DNA of 64,000 nucleotides from Zea mays. Its lineage: Eukaryota; Streptophyta; Magnoliopsida; Poales; Poaceae. Shown one piece after another: positions 10,561-22,123 of this stretch. Within the stretch, counting starts at the first letter, position 1. Each line of letters opens with the position of its first letter. The position numbers and the translations under genes were made by a program. Below the pieces are notes generated by a model, which saw nothing but the letters and a program-made list of their open reading frames with translations, was not told the DNA's origin and did no database searches. The stretch spans positions 197,672,566 to 197,736,565 of the forward strand of contig NC_050096.1 of the NCBI RefSeq assembly GCF_902167145.1. The letters are read 5' to 3'.

Positions 10561-10722
10561 CTCAACTCAGCTGAAGTTCAGCTCAGCTGAAAAGCTCAGC
10601 TGCAGCTGAAGAAGCTCAACTCAGCTGAAGTCCAGCTCAGCTAAAAAGCTCAGCTGCAGCTGAAGGAGCTCAGCTCAGCTGAAGTCCAGCTCAGCTGAAA
10701 AGCTCAGCTGCAGCTGAACAAG
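10561..10722. repeat. 3 x 54-bp CAGCTG-rich tandem array in E U3
   Basis: Units start at 10561, 10615 and 10669 with only a few changes. Each holds three to four CAGCTG palindromes; about 16 lie between 10425 and 10735. The copy in the other LTR is at 19997-20158. Confidence 0.85.
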
Positions 10723-11743
10723 TTCAGCTGCTTTTCAGCAAGAACACTCTAGGTTTCTCAAACCTAACCATGGTCAACCATAGAACGATAAAGAGATTTT
10801 TGCTTTTCATAAATAGCTTTTGAATAGAGAGGTTTGAGCTTTGGCAAACACCAACCTTCTTTTTGGATCCCCCTTTATAGTACGACGATTCCTATACTCA
10901 AGTTAAATAAAATATAATGAAGTAAACTCCTTGAGTCATTGGTGTCTCTTGTGTGATTTCTCCATGGCATTGCTTCATAAGGATCACAAACATCTTTGTC
11001 TCACCTTTTGAAGCAAACTCAAATCAAACCTGTGACTTGTACCATATCACCTTATATGAGTTCAAATCATGGCTTCAAGTCACCTTACTGATGCATCAAC
11101 ATGTTATAACTCTTCATAGCTGATTAGTTCATCGACTTAGTGCAAGTACTCTCTTCTTCACCTTAGCCATGGTACCTCGGTCTACAAGCCGTCGCTTGGC
11201 CTTCACCTTCGCTTAGTTCCTCGAAGCCCTTTCCTTGCTATCTTCACCCTATCAAGCCATTCTCGAGTCACATCAAATTGAGCATCCATTGAGAGAATCA
11301 TTTCTTCAATATTGTGAACCTTGCTTGAATGTCTTCTAGATATAATTGTCAAGATCAATCAAGCTCTAGTTTGATTCTCATAGAAGCATATATGGACTGA
11401 CAGTAATATGGTCAAGCCAATTCACGATTCCTCATATCTTATTCTCTTTGGCTTGACCAATCCTCTAAATCACTTTGTCCTCTATTCTGGTCATATGTAT
11501 GTAGTGATTTCTCAGGTCTTGTCCATATATTCAAACCAATATAGAGATCATATTATATCCATTTGCATTGTCTCATTGGTCATTTAACCTCGTGTTGAAC
11601 CTTTGTTCACTGATCATTATACACTATTCAAGTATGTTCATCATACTGAATTTCCTGTTCAACACTTAGCAAACTCGTTAGACCTTTAAATGTGTTGTTA
11701 TCCAAATCACCAAAACTCACAAAAAAGGATGAATGCACTTTCA

Positions 11744-11758
11744 ATCTCCCCCTTTTTG
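11744..11758 (-). other. Polypurine tract of E
   Basis: On the minus strand CAAAAAGGGGGAGAT abuts the 3' LTR. Similar T/C runs on the plus strand recur through the internal region, near 11833, 12112 and 13144. Confidence 0.75.
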
Positions 11759-14700
11759 GTGATTGATGACAACACATTTAAAGCTTACATAAGATTTGAT
11801 AAATAAGATTTTAAATCCTATGATATAGTTTTCTCCCCCTAAATATGTGCATTTCAGAAAATAACACTTTTGTACTCAAATGCCAAAAGCACATATTTAG
11901 GTCAAAGTATGGAGACAACTTATATCATACTATTCATTGGGTGCAGTGTGTCATAAAATAAACGTGATGCTCATGACAAAGAATGCACTTACCAATTTTC
12001 TACATCTTATGTTTTTCTTATGATTCCCACTTTTGTTAATCATTTCTCCCCTTTTTAAAAGTCTTCTAACACTTAGTTACATAAGACTAAATGTAAGCTT
12101 TAATACAAAATTTCTCCCCCTTTGTCATAAATCTCCAAAAAGGATACAAAGAATATAAAGGGTAGAAATTATGATTAAGCAAGATGGGAACACACTATTA
12201 TGAAAAGGGTCCTTAGATGACACAAAGGTAATGGAGAAGTGACATGAAATGATGTACCTTTGCATTTTTACCTTTTCAAGGGGTTTCCAGACTTGTGTTG
12301 GATTTAGAATTCATTTGCAAGCTCTTGTTGGCATAATTGTGACATAGGTCCAAGATATCAAATGAATATTGTCATACTAATTGAAAGATAAATCTTGATA
12401 CCTGGAGTCTAGATGTCACCTAGCATTTTCTTATCATAACAAGAGGCAACATGAAAATTGCACAAGTATGGATTATACAACTAGTGATCATGTATGAAAA
12501 ATATCAATTGAAAAACACCAATTGATACAATTTGATAGATGAATAGATCACTAATAGCATATTACACTAAGTTCTCCTCAAGTTTTAGTGCACACATATA
12601 TATATGAATTCAATTGATATCTGTTGAGAGTACTTATTTGCAACTTAAAGTACCATTGGCATAAACGGAGTATCAATTGAACATAATCATGCAACATAAG
12701 AAACATGTGCACTATTTAATCAATTAAGTTCTAGACAGGAGAATCTATAAGCTATGCTATTTCAGATATTTGCAATCCAAAAGGATGTGATACATATTTA
12801 CCAATTTTAGATGATGTTGGAGTAGTATATAAAAGAGAAACTCATTCTCTTATGAAATGTATAACATATACATTTATTGGAGCAAAGAATCTTTGATACC
12901 CATCAAATTTGCAGTGGAAGCGATTGTCTTTGCCCGAAGATTCCTTTCTAATTCGAGACTTTGTTCCATGCCATATGGTCTTCATTATAATCATGAATTT
13001 CTATCTTAGCTTTTGATAGGCTTGACATTTCAAAGAGAAACTTATCCTCTTTAAACAATCAAGAGAAACTCATTCTCTTCAAAGAACTACACAAATTCAC
13101 TAAAAGAAAATGTTAGTCTTTAAGGACACAAGATATAGAATGAGCTCCCCCTAAATGTATGCATCAAGTACTTGAATTACTTGTAACATGCATTTGATTC
13201 AATTAAGATTCTTAGAGGAGTTCATCATATATCTTGGTCAAGGCATAATATATTTGAAATAATTGAATTTATGCTAGAGAACACATGTCGTTCCCCAAAA
13301 GAACTAATCCATGGGGTGACATGTGGTAATTATTTGATCATTTCTTTGGAACCACTCATCCTCATTTGATGTTCTTCTTTCACCAAGGTGTGAGACTACA
13401 CAACATGAACTTGAAAGAAATCATTAGTCTCACAAGATATAGGCTAAACTCTCCCTCAATTTGTGCATGTAAGAGTACACAAAGTACACTTATTCACATC
13501 AACAATACGAGGTTAAAGGAGATGTTTGCACTATATCTTGGTTGAACATGACATGCTTTACATAGATAATGAAAATTAAACCAATTGAAAGTTTAAGAAC
13601 TAAAAGTATATCAATTGAAATCTTGAAGGGTAAAGCATGCTAATATGAACCTCAAACCTCATAATGAAGGATATCATATAAATATATCACTACATCTTCA
13701 TTATTTGGTTGACAAAAAAAAATATAACTCCCTTCTTGAATCACTGTGATCTCTTTTCTCTTTACGATTTCATCCAACCAAGTTATCATGAACTTCTTTC
13801 ATCTTTGCTTGGTTCGATCATACTTGATATGAGACCCATTGAAACTCAATGATTGAAAGAACCAAGTCTCTTATATTTGTAGATTTTGAATCCATCTTGA
13901 AAGCACTTGGAAGGACCTTGTTGAAACACTTAGAAAAGAGAGCATTAAAAACACATGGGAAGGTTTCACAAATGATGATCCTTATATGTGGATGAAAATG
14001 AACCATCATTCTTGAAACCCAAAAGGATAGACTAAATTCCTTTAAATTAGTGCACACATATAGTTGATGTCAAAGTTATATGCACTATTGAACATTTTAT
14101 AATGCAATGAATTTAACCTATACTATGGTACATCCCACTAAGGATAGAATACTAAAACAACTGAAGGAGAGGAAGTTTTCATACCTTAGCCTCTTATCAA
14201 CTTCTTCTTACTTTAGTTGAATAGTATCCTTTAAGCTTGTGATTTATCCAATTTAAAACAAGCACCATCTCTTAACATAGATTTTCTATGGATAAACTCA
14301 ACACAAGAGATGGCATTAGTAGCACAAGCACTAGTTTCTTATTTAGCAACCCTTTATATGCGAAAGACAAGCGTGTTGCTAAAAATAGAGAAACCTCATA
14401 ATATGGACTAAATTTCCCTTAAGCCCTTAAGCACAATATATTTTGAATGATATGGATAATATGCATGGTTATTCAATGAAGTCTAAAGGGCTAACTTAAT
14501 CCATATTATGGTGAGTGTCTAATATAGAAGAATCAAATCCAAATTAACTAGAGAGAGAGTACATCACATAGTTTTGAATTTGTTGACCATATGATAATAT
14601 TCATTTATCTTCCAATTGGACCTTTATTTCATAATCAATAACTGATGTATATCCTCAAGTGCTTCTTTTCCCTTAGTGGCTACACAAGTCACAAAAGAGA

Positions 14701-17191
14701 TAAGATTTGAAAATAATATGCACTTGAGATTCAGTTGTTACCACCCTTGCTACTATCTCCAAATATGATTTATATATTCATTATCGAGCACCCAACTTGA
14801 TCCATTGAAGGAGTGATCCTGCAAAACAAGTTTAAGCTTTGTATTTTGGTACCCAATTTTAATTGGGTCCTTTAAGATTAGTAGTAAGAGCCTTGGATAC
14901 CCACACATTCCTTACTGTGGCCTTTCTCTTTGTATAGGCACCCACATATACTTGACAACCATCTTACATGGTTTCAAGTCAATATTTAATCACTTAGATA
15001 AAAACTAGAGTTAAGAATAGGAGCCTTTTCTCCTTTTATTAATACATCATTGTGTTGCCTTCTTGATGATGAACCTAGCTTGACCTTGGGTGCACCTAGC
15101 TTATCAAGGTTAGTCGCACAAGCATTCATATCATAAAGACAAGTTATGCATGGAATTTACAACTTAGTGATCCAATTCAATGTGAAGCATATGGATATCG
15201 ATTGAAGTAGATTTCTAAGATATCAAAATATGGGTTTCCAAAATTTAGAGAGTATGGATCACTAATTGTACCTTTTACAGTTTAAAAATCATATCCATGT
15301 TAGTGCATATGTATGTGATGAATATCAACAAAAAGTATTCTTATGCACTTTTAGATTTAACGATAAGGGAATTTTAAACTGCATCAAGAGTAGCTATTTA
15401 GAAAACAAAGATTACAATCCATATGAATGAGATACAAATTTACCATTCTGGATTGTCTTAGTATAGCTTACTCAAGTGAAACTTATTCTATGACACAAGA
15501 TATATAATGTTCTCCCACTAGATATGTGCATCAAGTATTTGAATGACTTGCCACATGCACTTTCAATTCAGTTAAGAGTCTCATGAGGAGTACATTACAT
15601 ATCATGGTCAAGGCATGACAAATTTGCAATGAATTAACTTATGCCTAAGAATACTTACCACCATATAAAACATACCATTTGTTATACCAATTTGATAGAT
15701 CTTACTATCTGTGGTGGTGTCACCTTAGTATTCTTCTTTTCTTCATTCGTGGAGACTTCCTTCTTTAGCTTGTTATCTCTTTTCCTTTTAAAACTAGTTG
15801 AAAAGCACTTTGAAAAGAGGTATTAGTAGTACAAGGAAGTATTTAATGAATGATGATATTTATATATGAATGGCAAACAAATAATCATTTATGAGGCATA
15901 AAGGCATAAATTAAATTCCTTTTAAGTTAGTGCACATGGATGAGTGAATTAATATTATGCACCAATTTACAAATTTAAGCCAAAAAAAATTAACTTTCAT
16001 ATTGACATTCCTTTCCATAGAATATATTATTACCAATTGAAAGAATGCCACTTGGAAGGAATTACTATTGATCAACTACCAATTGAAGCAATTGGTTCCA
16101 TACCTTTGCCTTGAGCATTCCTAATCTTTCTTTTAGGTGAAGATTAACCTTTAATGCTTGTGATTTTACCAATGAAAGAGCACAATCTCTACTTATGAAT
16201 TTCCATGGAATATCTTAAAAGAGATTGTATTAGTAACACAAGCAATAGTTTCCTATTTAGCAACCTCTAGTATATGAATGACAAGAAGGTTACTAAAACA
16301 AGGAAACCTCATGATATGAACTAAATTACCCTTACAAGCATCATGCATAACATCAATTGTAAAAAAAGATGAAAGTAGCATGATTATTTAATTAAGTTTA
16401 CATGGCAAGTTTAATTCATAGCATGGTGAGTGATTAATGTAGAAGACTCAAAACCAATTTAAGAAAGAATGAATACATCACATAGTATTGGTTCGATCTT
16501 CTTTGAATGTTGAATGGCACACTCCATTTGGGAAACACATTCTCATGTTGTGAAACTACATAAATCACTTAGATAAAAACATTAGTCTCACAACTCTAGT
16601 CATATAGAGAATTTCCCTTTTGGTAAGTGCTTTAAGAATTTGAATTTCTTACTTAGCACTCTATTCATTTAAGAACATGGGATAATCCTCTTTATGTCTA
16701 GGTCATGGCAATAATACGATAATCAATTTGAAATATGCCACAAGATACATACAACCAATTTAAAGCATGTAGATTGTCATAATATAAAAATATGAACTTG
16801 CAATCTACCATATAATTAGATCATTTCCAAAGCAAGGTAAAATCTTTTAAGTTCATTCTTAAGAGCTTCATTTTTTCTATGTGGCTACAAAAGACACAAA
16901 GGAATATACCAATTAAAAGCAATGTGCACTTAAGAATTAATTGTTACCATCCTTTGGATATCACTTGGTTGTAGGCCTTTTGCTTGATTCCCACAAAGGT
17001 TAATCCTTATTCCCTACAACACAAATTCTTGCTAGAGATGAATATGAAGTTAGTGATATAACAACTCAATTCATCTTTGGGTCAATCTTAAAGGATAGAC
17101 AATGTAAGATTGATAGCTTGAGATAAGAATTGAGTTAAACCGCTCAAGCACCCCAAAGCTTCATATCATCTGTGGGTACCTGCAAAACTTA
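11759..17191 (-). other. Non-coding AT-rich interior of E with degenerate repeat modules
   Basis: No reading frame of note on either strand over 5.4 kb. The sequence is built of degenerate modules. A CTAAATT-CCCTT-GTGCA type anchor recurs near 11833, 12569, 13144, 13448, 14028, 14404, 15512, 15908, 16319 and 16610. Longer blocks also recur: CATGGTCAAGGCAT-like words near 13240 and 15605, and AGCACAAGCA..TTTAGCAACC near 14325 and 16235. Spacing is irregular (about 300-1100 bp). No pol motif is recognisable. Confidence 0.7.
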
Positions 17192-18766
17192 TCAAGTACA
17201 TTTTGGTACCCATCTTTGGATGGGTCCACCAAGGTTAGCTAACAAGTACTTAGGCACCCAAATGGCCTTTGTGCTAGTTTTAGGTGAACTAATTACCTTT
17301 CTAGCACAAATGTCATTTTTGGGTCTCCTAAGCGAATATGAATGAATTGACATGGTAGACTTAGGATACTTACTCATGGGACAATCCTTGCATAGGTGTC
17401 CCTTTCTTCGGCAAGTGTAGCAAATCTGATTTTTAATTTTGCAAGACTCCTTCTTGCCTTGCTTCTTGTTTGCTACATGGTTAGTGAGCCTCTTTCTTTC
17501 TAAAGTTAAGCCACTATCTTTTATGTAGGGACATGACTTAATCTCATGTCCCTTCTCATGACATTGATAACACTTTCTAGTGCATATTCTCTTATTTGGA
17601 AGAGTGGCTTGTTTGTTACCTTGTGTGGAGCATGTGGAGACGTGGTTGAGGCACTTGTCATGAGCTTTAGATTTCTTATCTTGATGTTTGCTCATGACTT
17701 TCTTGGAAAGCTTGGTATTCTTTTGAAGGGGTTTTGTGCATGCTACGGTTGTCCCCTTCTCAAGCTTTTTCACCATATTATCATGGTTATCTGGAGAAGG
17801 TTGAGCATGACACTTTCCCTTCAAACGAGTTAAGCTCCTTCTTAGCATTCCAACTTCTTCCTTGAGCTCTTTATTTTCTTGTGTGATAGAAATATCACTA
17901 ATTCCTGAAATTTCTAGCTCAATGGAAGATTGGCTTGCTTGATAACAACAATTGTTAGCACATGGTAATATAGTTTCAATTTCAACACATGTGCACATGT
18001 GAGGTTGGTATGATTTCAAATTAGTTAACACAACCTCATGAGCCATTTCTAACATGATATGTGAATCCATAAATTTATTATGAGAGCATACAAGCATATC
18101 ATGTTTTTCTTGTAAAGCTATATTTTCAATGTTTAGCTTTTCTACTGTGTTCTTGAGCATAGCATTTTTATTTTCTAATTGAGCAATATATGATGAATGA
18201 TTAATAGCTTTAATTTTCTCAATTGAAATGTCTTCATACCTTTGGACCACATCATCATGAGAGCACTTTAGCTTCTCATGCTCTTTGGTCAACTTCTCTA
18301 AGTCTTCAATTTTTCTGATGAGGAAGTCTTCTTGCTTATGAAGCATTTCTTTTTGTTCTTCCGCTCTTTTCATGAGTTTAAGCAAGCTCATCCGATGTTT
18401 CTTGCTTAGCTGAGCGAAGAATTGTTGAAGATCATCCTCATCTTCACTATCACTTTCTTGCTCCTCCTCATCCTCACTTTCGCTTTCACTGTCACTCCCA
18501 TTAGCAATAAAGCACATATGAGAAGTGGATTTGAAAGACGAACCTTGTGAAGAGGTGGATTCGTCGTTTGGTCTCCATCGATCATTTTCTTCTTCTTCAA
18601 TCTTGTTCTTCGCCTCATCTTCCTTCATTTTGAGGAACATCCTTTCGGCGATTTTCATGGCAAGATCTATTGCCCTAGGATCAACATCTGCACCAAAAGA
18701 TAAAGTCGAGGCAACCTCAACTTTTTCAAGCTTAGAAGCACTTTCGTTTCTTAGTCCCCCCGACAT
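17192..18766 (-). CDS. gag-like protein of E (coiled coil, two zinc knuckles)
   Basis: An intact 524-codon frame on the minus strand. Its ATG at 18766 is only about 40 nt from the primer-binding site, so it is the first gene of the transcript. Order: a short N-terminus; a Ser/Glu/Asp-rich acidic stretch (about residues 88-113); a long coiled coil (about 120-240); a Lys-rich basic region; two CX2CX4HX4C zinc knuckles (CYQCHEKGHEIKSCP near 17560 and CYTCRRKGHLCKDCP near 17410); and a C-terminus with two WVPK motifs. WVPK repeats and this coiled coil recall Sirevirus (Ty1/copia) gag proteins from memory. The N-terminal capsid-type domain seen in those proteins is not recognisable, so the protein may need a helper. 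Zinc knuckles bind RNA for packaging. Confidence 0.85.
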   Translation of the reverse strand: MSGGLRNESASKLEKVEVASTLSFGADVDPRAIDLAMKIAERMFLKMKEDEAKNKIEEEENDRWRPNDESTSSQGSSFKSTSHMCFIANGSDSESESEDEEEQESDSEDEDDLQQFFAQLSKKHRMSLLKLMKRAEEQKEMLHKQEDFLIRKIEDLEKLTKEHEKLKCSHDDVVQRYEDISIEKIKAINHSSYIAQLENKNAMLKNTVEKLNIENIALQEKHDMLVCSHNKFMDSHIMLEMAHEVVLTNLKSYQPHMCTCVEIETILPCANNCCYQASQSSIELEISGISDISITQENKELKEEVGMLRRSLTRLKGKCHAQPSPDNHDNMVKKLEKGTTVACTKPLQKNTKLSKKVMSKHQDKKSKAHDKCLNHVSTCSTQGNKQATLPNKRICTRKCYQCHEKGHEIKSCPYIKDSGLTLERKRLTNHVANKKQGKKESCKIKNQICYTCRRKGHLCKDCPMSKYPKSTMSIHSYSLRRPKNDICARKVISSPKTSTKAIWVPKYLLANLGGPIQRWVPKCT

Positions 18767-18806
18767 GATCTTTCCTCACGCGGTTAAGCGTTAGAACGAG
18801 GATTAG

Positions 18807-18818
18807 GCTCCGATACCA
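18807..18818 (-). other. Primer-binding site of E (initiator tRNA-Met type)
   Basis: TGGTATCGGAGC on the minus strand, two bases from the LTR. It is the usual tRNA-iMet complement with one G/A difference from the common form, and matches B's site exactly. Confidence 0.85.
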
Positions 18819-19562
18819 ATTGAAAGTTGCCTAGAGGGGGGGTGAATAGGCAACTTTAAAACTTTTTCAACAAAAACTAGAAGCAAACTGGGTAAAACTG
18901 AATTGATCTCAAAATTCACCCAGTTAACTTTGTAAATGAGATGTTCTAAATGATCCACAGAGTTCAAAGTAGTAGATCTGAGAAGGGCACTTCTCAAAGT
19001 CCACACACCAAAAAGATATAAACAATCTTCCACGGAATGGTGAGAGAACGAAGAACATGAACAAACACAATGAACAAGAACACAAGAGACACAAGATTTA
19101 TCCCGAGGTTCGGTCACACCACCAAGGTGCCCTACTTCCTCGTTGAGGCGCCCACAAAGAGCCGGGTCTCTTTCAACCCTAATCCTCCCTTTGCCGACCA
19201 CAAAGGTCAAGCCCACACACTAATCTTTGCTCAAACGAGCGGGTAATACAAACTTTCTTGTGGTCTTCCACAAGATTTGGAGACTCACAAGAGACACCTA
19301 GTCGTCTAGGAGCTAGAAGCTCCAAGAGTAATGAATCCACAAAGAACTCGATGTAGTACCAAAGCTCGAATGAAGAAGAAGAGCAAGAGAGATTTAGAGA
19401 TGAAGCACAAAACCGCAGCTCTCAAGCTCACTCAAAGATTTCTCTCCAAAGATTTGAAATGGGAGAGGCAAGAGATGTGTGTGAGAGAGAGGGAGGTGTT
19501 TCTTGGGTTAGAAATGGAGTTCAAATCGTGCTCACCACAATGGGGAGAGAGGTAGGAGGTAG

Positions 19563-19570
19563 TATATATA
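19563..19570 (-). promoter_or_regulatory. TATA box of E promoter
   Basis: TATATATA on the minus strand in the 5' LTR, upstream of R/U5 and gag, with the 54-bp array further upstream. Confidence 0.6.
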
Positions 19571-19996
19571 GGTGGAGCTCAAAACTAGCCGTTGGGCAGA
19601 TTTTTTTTGTTTAAGGGCGGTTGAGCCTCCCCCTAGGGCGGTTGAGCCTCCCCTGGCAGGCCTGGCAGCCTGTCTGCCAGTCTGACTGGCAGACTGACGC
19701 GCAGACTGACCTGCAGACTGGTCAGGGTTGACTAGGGCGGTTGAACCGCCCCCCCAGGGCGGTTGAGCCTCCCCTGACACCTCTGGCGACCTGTTTGCCA
19801 GTCTGACTTGCAGACTGTTGGTCAGAGGTCAGAGGGGTCAGAGACCAGCTGAACTGCCCCTCAGGACCAGTTCAACTGGTCTTGACCAGAGAGTTTAGGA
19901 GAGAAAACCCCAGCTCAACTGCCCGGAGGCAAGTTCAGCTGGTGTATGGTCAAAGAGGTTCACAGCTGAAGTTGAGTTCAGCTGAAGTTGAGAAAG

Positions 19997-20158
19997 CTCA
20001 ACTCAGCTGAAGTTCAGCTCAGCTGAAAAGCTCAGCTGCAGCTGAAGAAGCTCAACTCAGCTGAAGTCCAGCTCAGCTAAAAAGCTCAGCTGCAGCTGAA
20101 GGAGCTCAGCTCAGCTGAAGTCCAGCTCAGCTGAAAAGCTCAGCTGCAGCTGAACAAG
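19997..20158. repeat. 3 x 54-bp CAGCTG array, 5' LTR copy
   Basis: Same array as 10561-10722, in the LTR that would act as promoter; it lies roughly 430-590 bp upstream of the TATA box. Confidence 0.85.
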
Positions 20159-21179
20159 TTCAGCTGCTTTTCAGCAAGAACACTCTAGGTTTCTCAAACC
20201 TAACCATGGTCAACCATAGAACGATAAAGAGATTTTTGCTTTTCATAAATAGCTTTTGAATAGAGAGGTTTGAGCTTTGGCAAACACCAACCTTCTTTTT
20301 GGATCCCCCTTTATAGTACGACGATTCCTATACTCAAGTTAAATAAAATATAATGAAGTAAACTCCTTGAGTCATTGGTGTCTCTTGTGTGATTTCTCCA
20401 TGGCATTGCTTCATAAGGATCACAAACATCTTTGTCTCACCTTTTGAAGCAAACTCAAATCAAACCTGTGACTTGTACCATATCACCTTATATGAGTTCA
20501 AATCATGGCTTCAAGTCACCTTACTGATGCATCAACATGTTATAACTCTTCATAGCTGATTAGTTCATCGACTTAGTGCAAGTACTCTCTTCTTCACCTT
20601 AGCCATGGTACCTCGGTCTACAAGCCGTCGCTTGGCCTTCACCTTCGCTTAGTTCCTCGAAGCCCTTTCCTTGCTATCTTCACCCTATCAAGCCATTCTC
20701 GAGTCACATCAAATTGAGCATCCATTGAGAGAATCATTTCTTCAATATTGTGAACCTTGCTTGAATGTCTTCTAGATATAATTGTCAAGATCAATCAAGC
20801 TCTAGTTTGATTCTCATAGAAGCATATATGGACTGACAGTAATATGGTCAAGCCAATTCACGATTCCTCATATCTTATTCTCTTTGGCTTGACCAATCCT
20901 CTAAATCACTTTGTCCTCTATTCTGGTCATATGTATGTAGTGATTTCTCAGGTCTTGTCCATATATTCAAACCAATATAGAGATCATATTATATCCATTT
21001 GCATTGTCTCATTGGTCATTTAACCTCGTGTTGAACCTTTGTTCACTGATCATTATACACTATTCAAGTATGTTCATCATACTGAATTTCCTGTTCAACA
21101 CTTAGCAAACTCGTTAGACCTTTAAATGTGTTGTTATCCAAATCACCAAAACTCACAAAAAAGGATGAATGCACTTTCA

Positions 21180-21184
21180 ATTAT
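21180..21184. repeat. Right target-site duplication of E (ATTAT)
   Basis: Pairs with 9382-9386. Confidence 0.9.
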
Positions 21185-21522
21185 CCACATAACGTGATCC
21201 ATCCATTATGCTCCTGGGCCCACATGTCGGAGCTCGGTATCCTTGTATGTGCCTCCCTTAACCTATAAAAGGGAAGGCACACAACGTTACAGGGACAAGT
21301 TCTCTAGGCTCACACGCTCACAAGCTCTCAGACATTCTCAATACTACCTACACACAGTGGAGATAGGGTTTTACGCTCCGGCGGCCTGAACCACTCTAAT
21401 CCCTCGTGTCCTCGTGTGTTCATCCCAAATCCACATAATAGGCAAACCGCTAAGGCCCCTCCTCATCTTAGGATTAGGGCGGGTGCATTCCGTCACCCGG
21501 CCGGAGAATTTTCTCTCCGACA
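21185..21522 (+). repeat. Element G 3' LTR, second fragment
   Basis: Continues the LTR broken at 9386. It has TATAAAA at 21264-21270 on the plus strand and ends in CCGACA at 21522, matching (in inverse) the outer ends of the C and D LTRs, including the CACCCGGCCGGAG block. Confidence 0.85.
21264..21270 (+). promoter_or_regulatory. TATA box in G 3' LTR
   Basis: TATAAAA on the plus strand. Any transcript from it would run into the 21523-25118 region. Confidence 0.5.
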
Positions 21523-22041
21523 ATCTCTATTTCTAAACCATGAAATGAGTTATACTACCAATAAAAGATGAGAGCATAAAGTTGTTAACCTTAAGATCGA
21601 ACCCTAGAATAGATGGAGAGATAAATGCTTCACAAATAGTCCAAACAAAAGAATAGGCGCACGAACTCCTTCCTAAGAGCGTGAAGAGAGAACTTCAAAT
21701 GACTCCACGATTTAGGAATCCTTTGGACGGAAGGATTATTTCCTGAACCATGCGTTTTTCTGTGTTTTTTAATTAATTCCTATATTATTTCTATAAAATT
21801 CTTGCGGTTCAAAGAAGTCTTAGATTGTAAAAGAGAGAAAGATGAATATATAGCGAGCGCCTTTAGTCTCGTTTGGTGACAGTAACTGAGACTAAAAATG
21901 ATAGAAAGAGATTCATTTTAAAGCCATCAACGAAAACTAAAGGTATATGGAACCCTTTAATACTGGTTGGATCCATCAATTAGTACTGAAGTTCACTTCG
22001 TCGTCCTAGTTGAAGCCACCAGCTAAAACTAAAGTTTTGTA
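21523..22041. other. Older flanking sequence with MITE-like remnants
   Basis: No gene. About 21715-21815 resembles a common grass MITE end (GGATT-TTTCCT, CTTGCGGTTCAAAG). About 21860-22035 has several TTTAGT...ACTAAA inverted words typical of another grass MITE group. Both are recognised from memory and are degenerate. Confidence 0.35.
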
Positions 22042-22121
22042 CTCTCTCTGTTTCTTTTTATTAGTCGCTGGATAGTGCAAAATTGCACTATCCAGCGACT
22101 AATAAAAAGAAACGGAGGAAG
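22042..22121. mobile_element. Stowaway-like MITE (80-bp palindrome)
   Basis: A nearly perfect inverted repeat: the left arm TTTCTTTTTATTAGTCGCTG and its complement meet around GCAAAATTGC. It is flanked by TA on both sides (22040-22041 and 22122-22123), the target duplication of Tc1/mariner MITEs. The ends CTCTCTCTG/CGGAGGAAG are slightly diverged. Confidence 0.85.
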
Positions 22122-22123
22122 TA

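Larger units (their letters stand above)
9387..11743 (-). repeat. Element E 3' LTR (left copy)
   Basis: 2357 bp. On the minus strand U3 runs from 11743 toward the TATATATA at 10128-10135, and R/U5 from there to 9387. U3 holds a 3 x 54-bp array rich in CAGCTG and four copies of an 18-bp GC-rich motif. The first 400 bp (9387-9790) read as an open minus-strand frame in both LTRs, which I take as chance. Confidence 0.92.
9387..21179 (-). mobile_element. Element E: gag-only (TR-GAG type) LTR retrotransposon, Sirevirus-like
   Basis: 11,793 bp with perfect ends (TGAAAG...CTTTCA), the 5-bp duplication ATTAT, and LTRs 9387-11743 and 18821-21179. The primer-binding site (18807-18818) is beside the right LTR and the purine tract (11744-11758) beside the left, so E is on the minus strand. 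The only gene is gag-like (18766-17192). The next 5.4 kb, where pol would be, has no coding frame of note. By eye the LTRs differ at only a handful of positions (near 9418, 9931 and a T run near 10168), so insertion was recent, and mobilisation must have used enzymes from another element. It inserted into G's LTR. Confidence 0.9.
18821..21179 (-). repeat. Element E 5' LTR (right copy)
   Basis: 2359 bp, nearly identical to 9387-11743. TATA at 19563-19570; arrays at 19615-19774 and 19997-20158. Confidence 0.92.
7351..21522 (+). mobile_element. Element G: 3' part of a Tat-clade Ty3/gypsy element
   Basis: Plus-strand element of which only the 3' end is visible: the antisense gene (7351-7951, minus strand), a purine tract (8621-8636) and a 3' LTR split by element E (8637-9386 and 21185-21522). 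Its left part is interrupted at 7350 by element C and continues outside the window. Its LTR start (TGTTGGTACCCTGAAACTAGG) is closer to that of D than to that of C. The base after the LTR end is 21523. Confidence 0.8.

Noticed and set aside
15641..15826. Small open frame in E's interior
   Set aside because: AT-rich low-complexity frame with no start context or conservation; part of the repeat modules.
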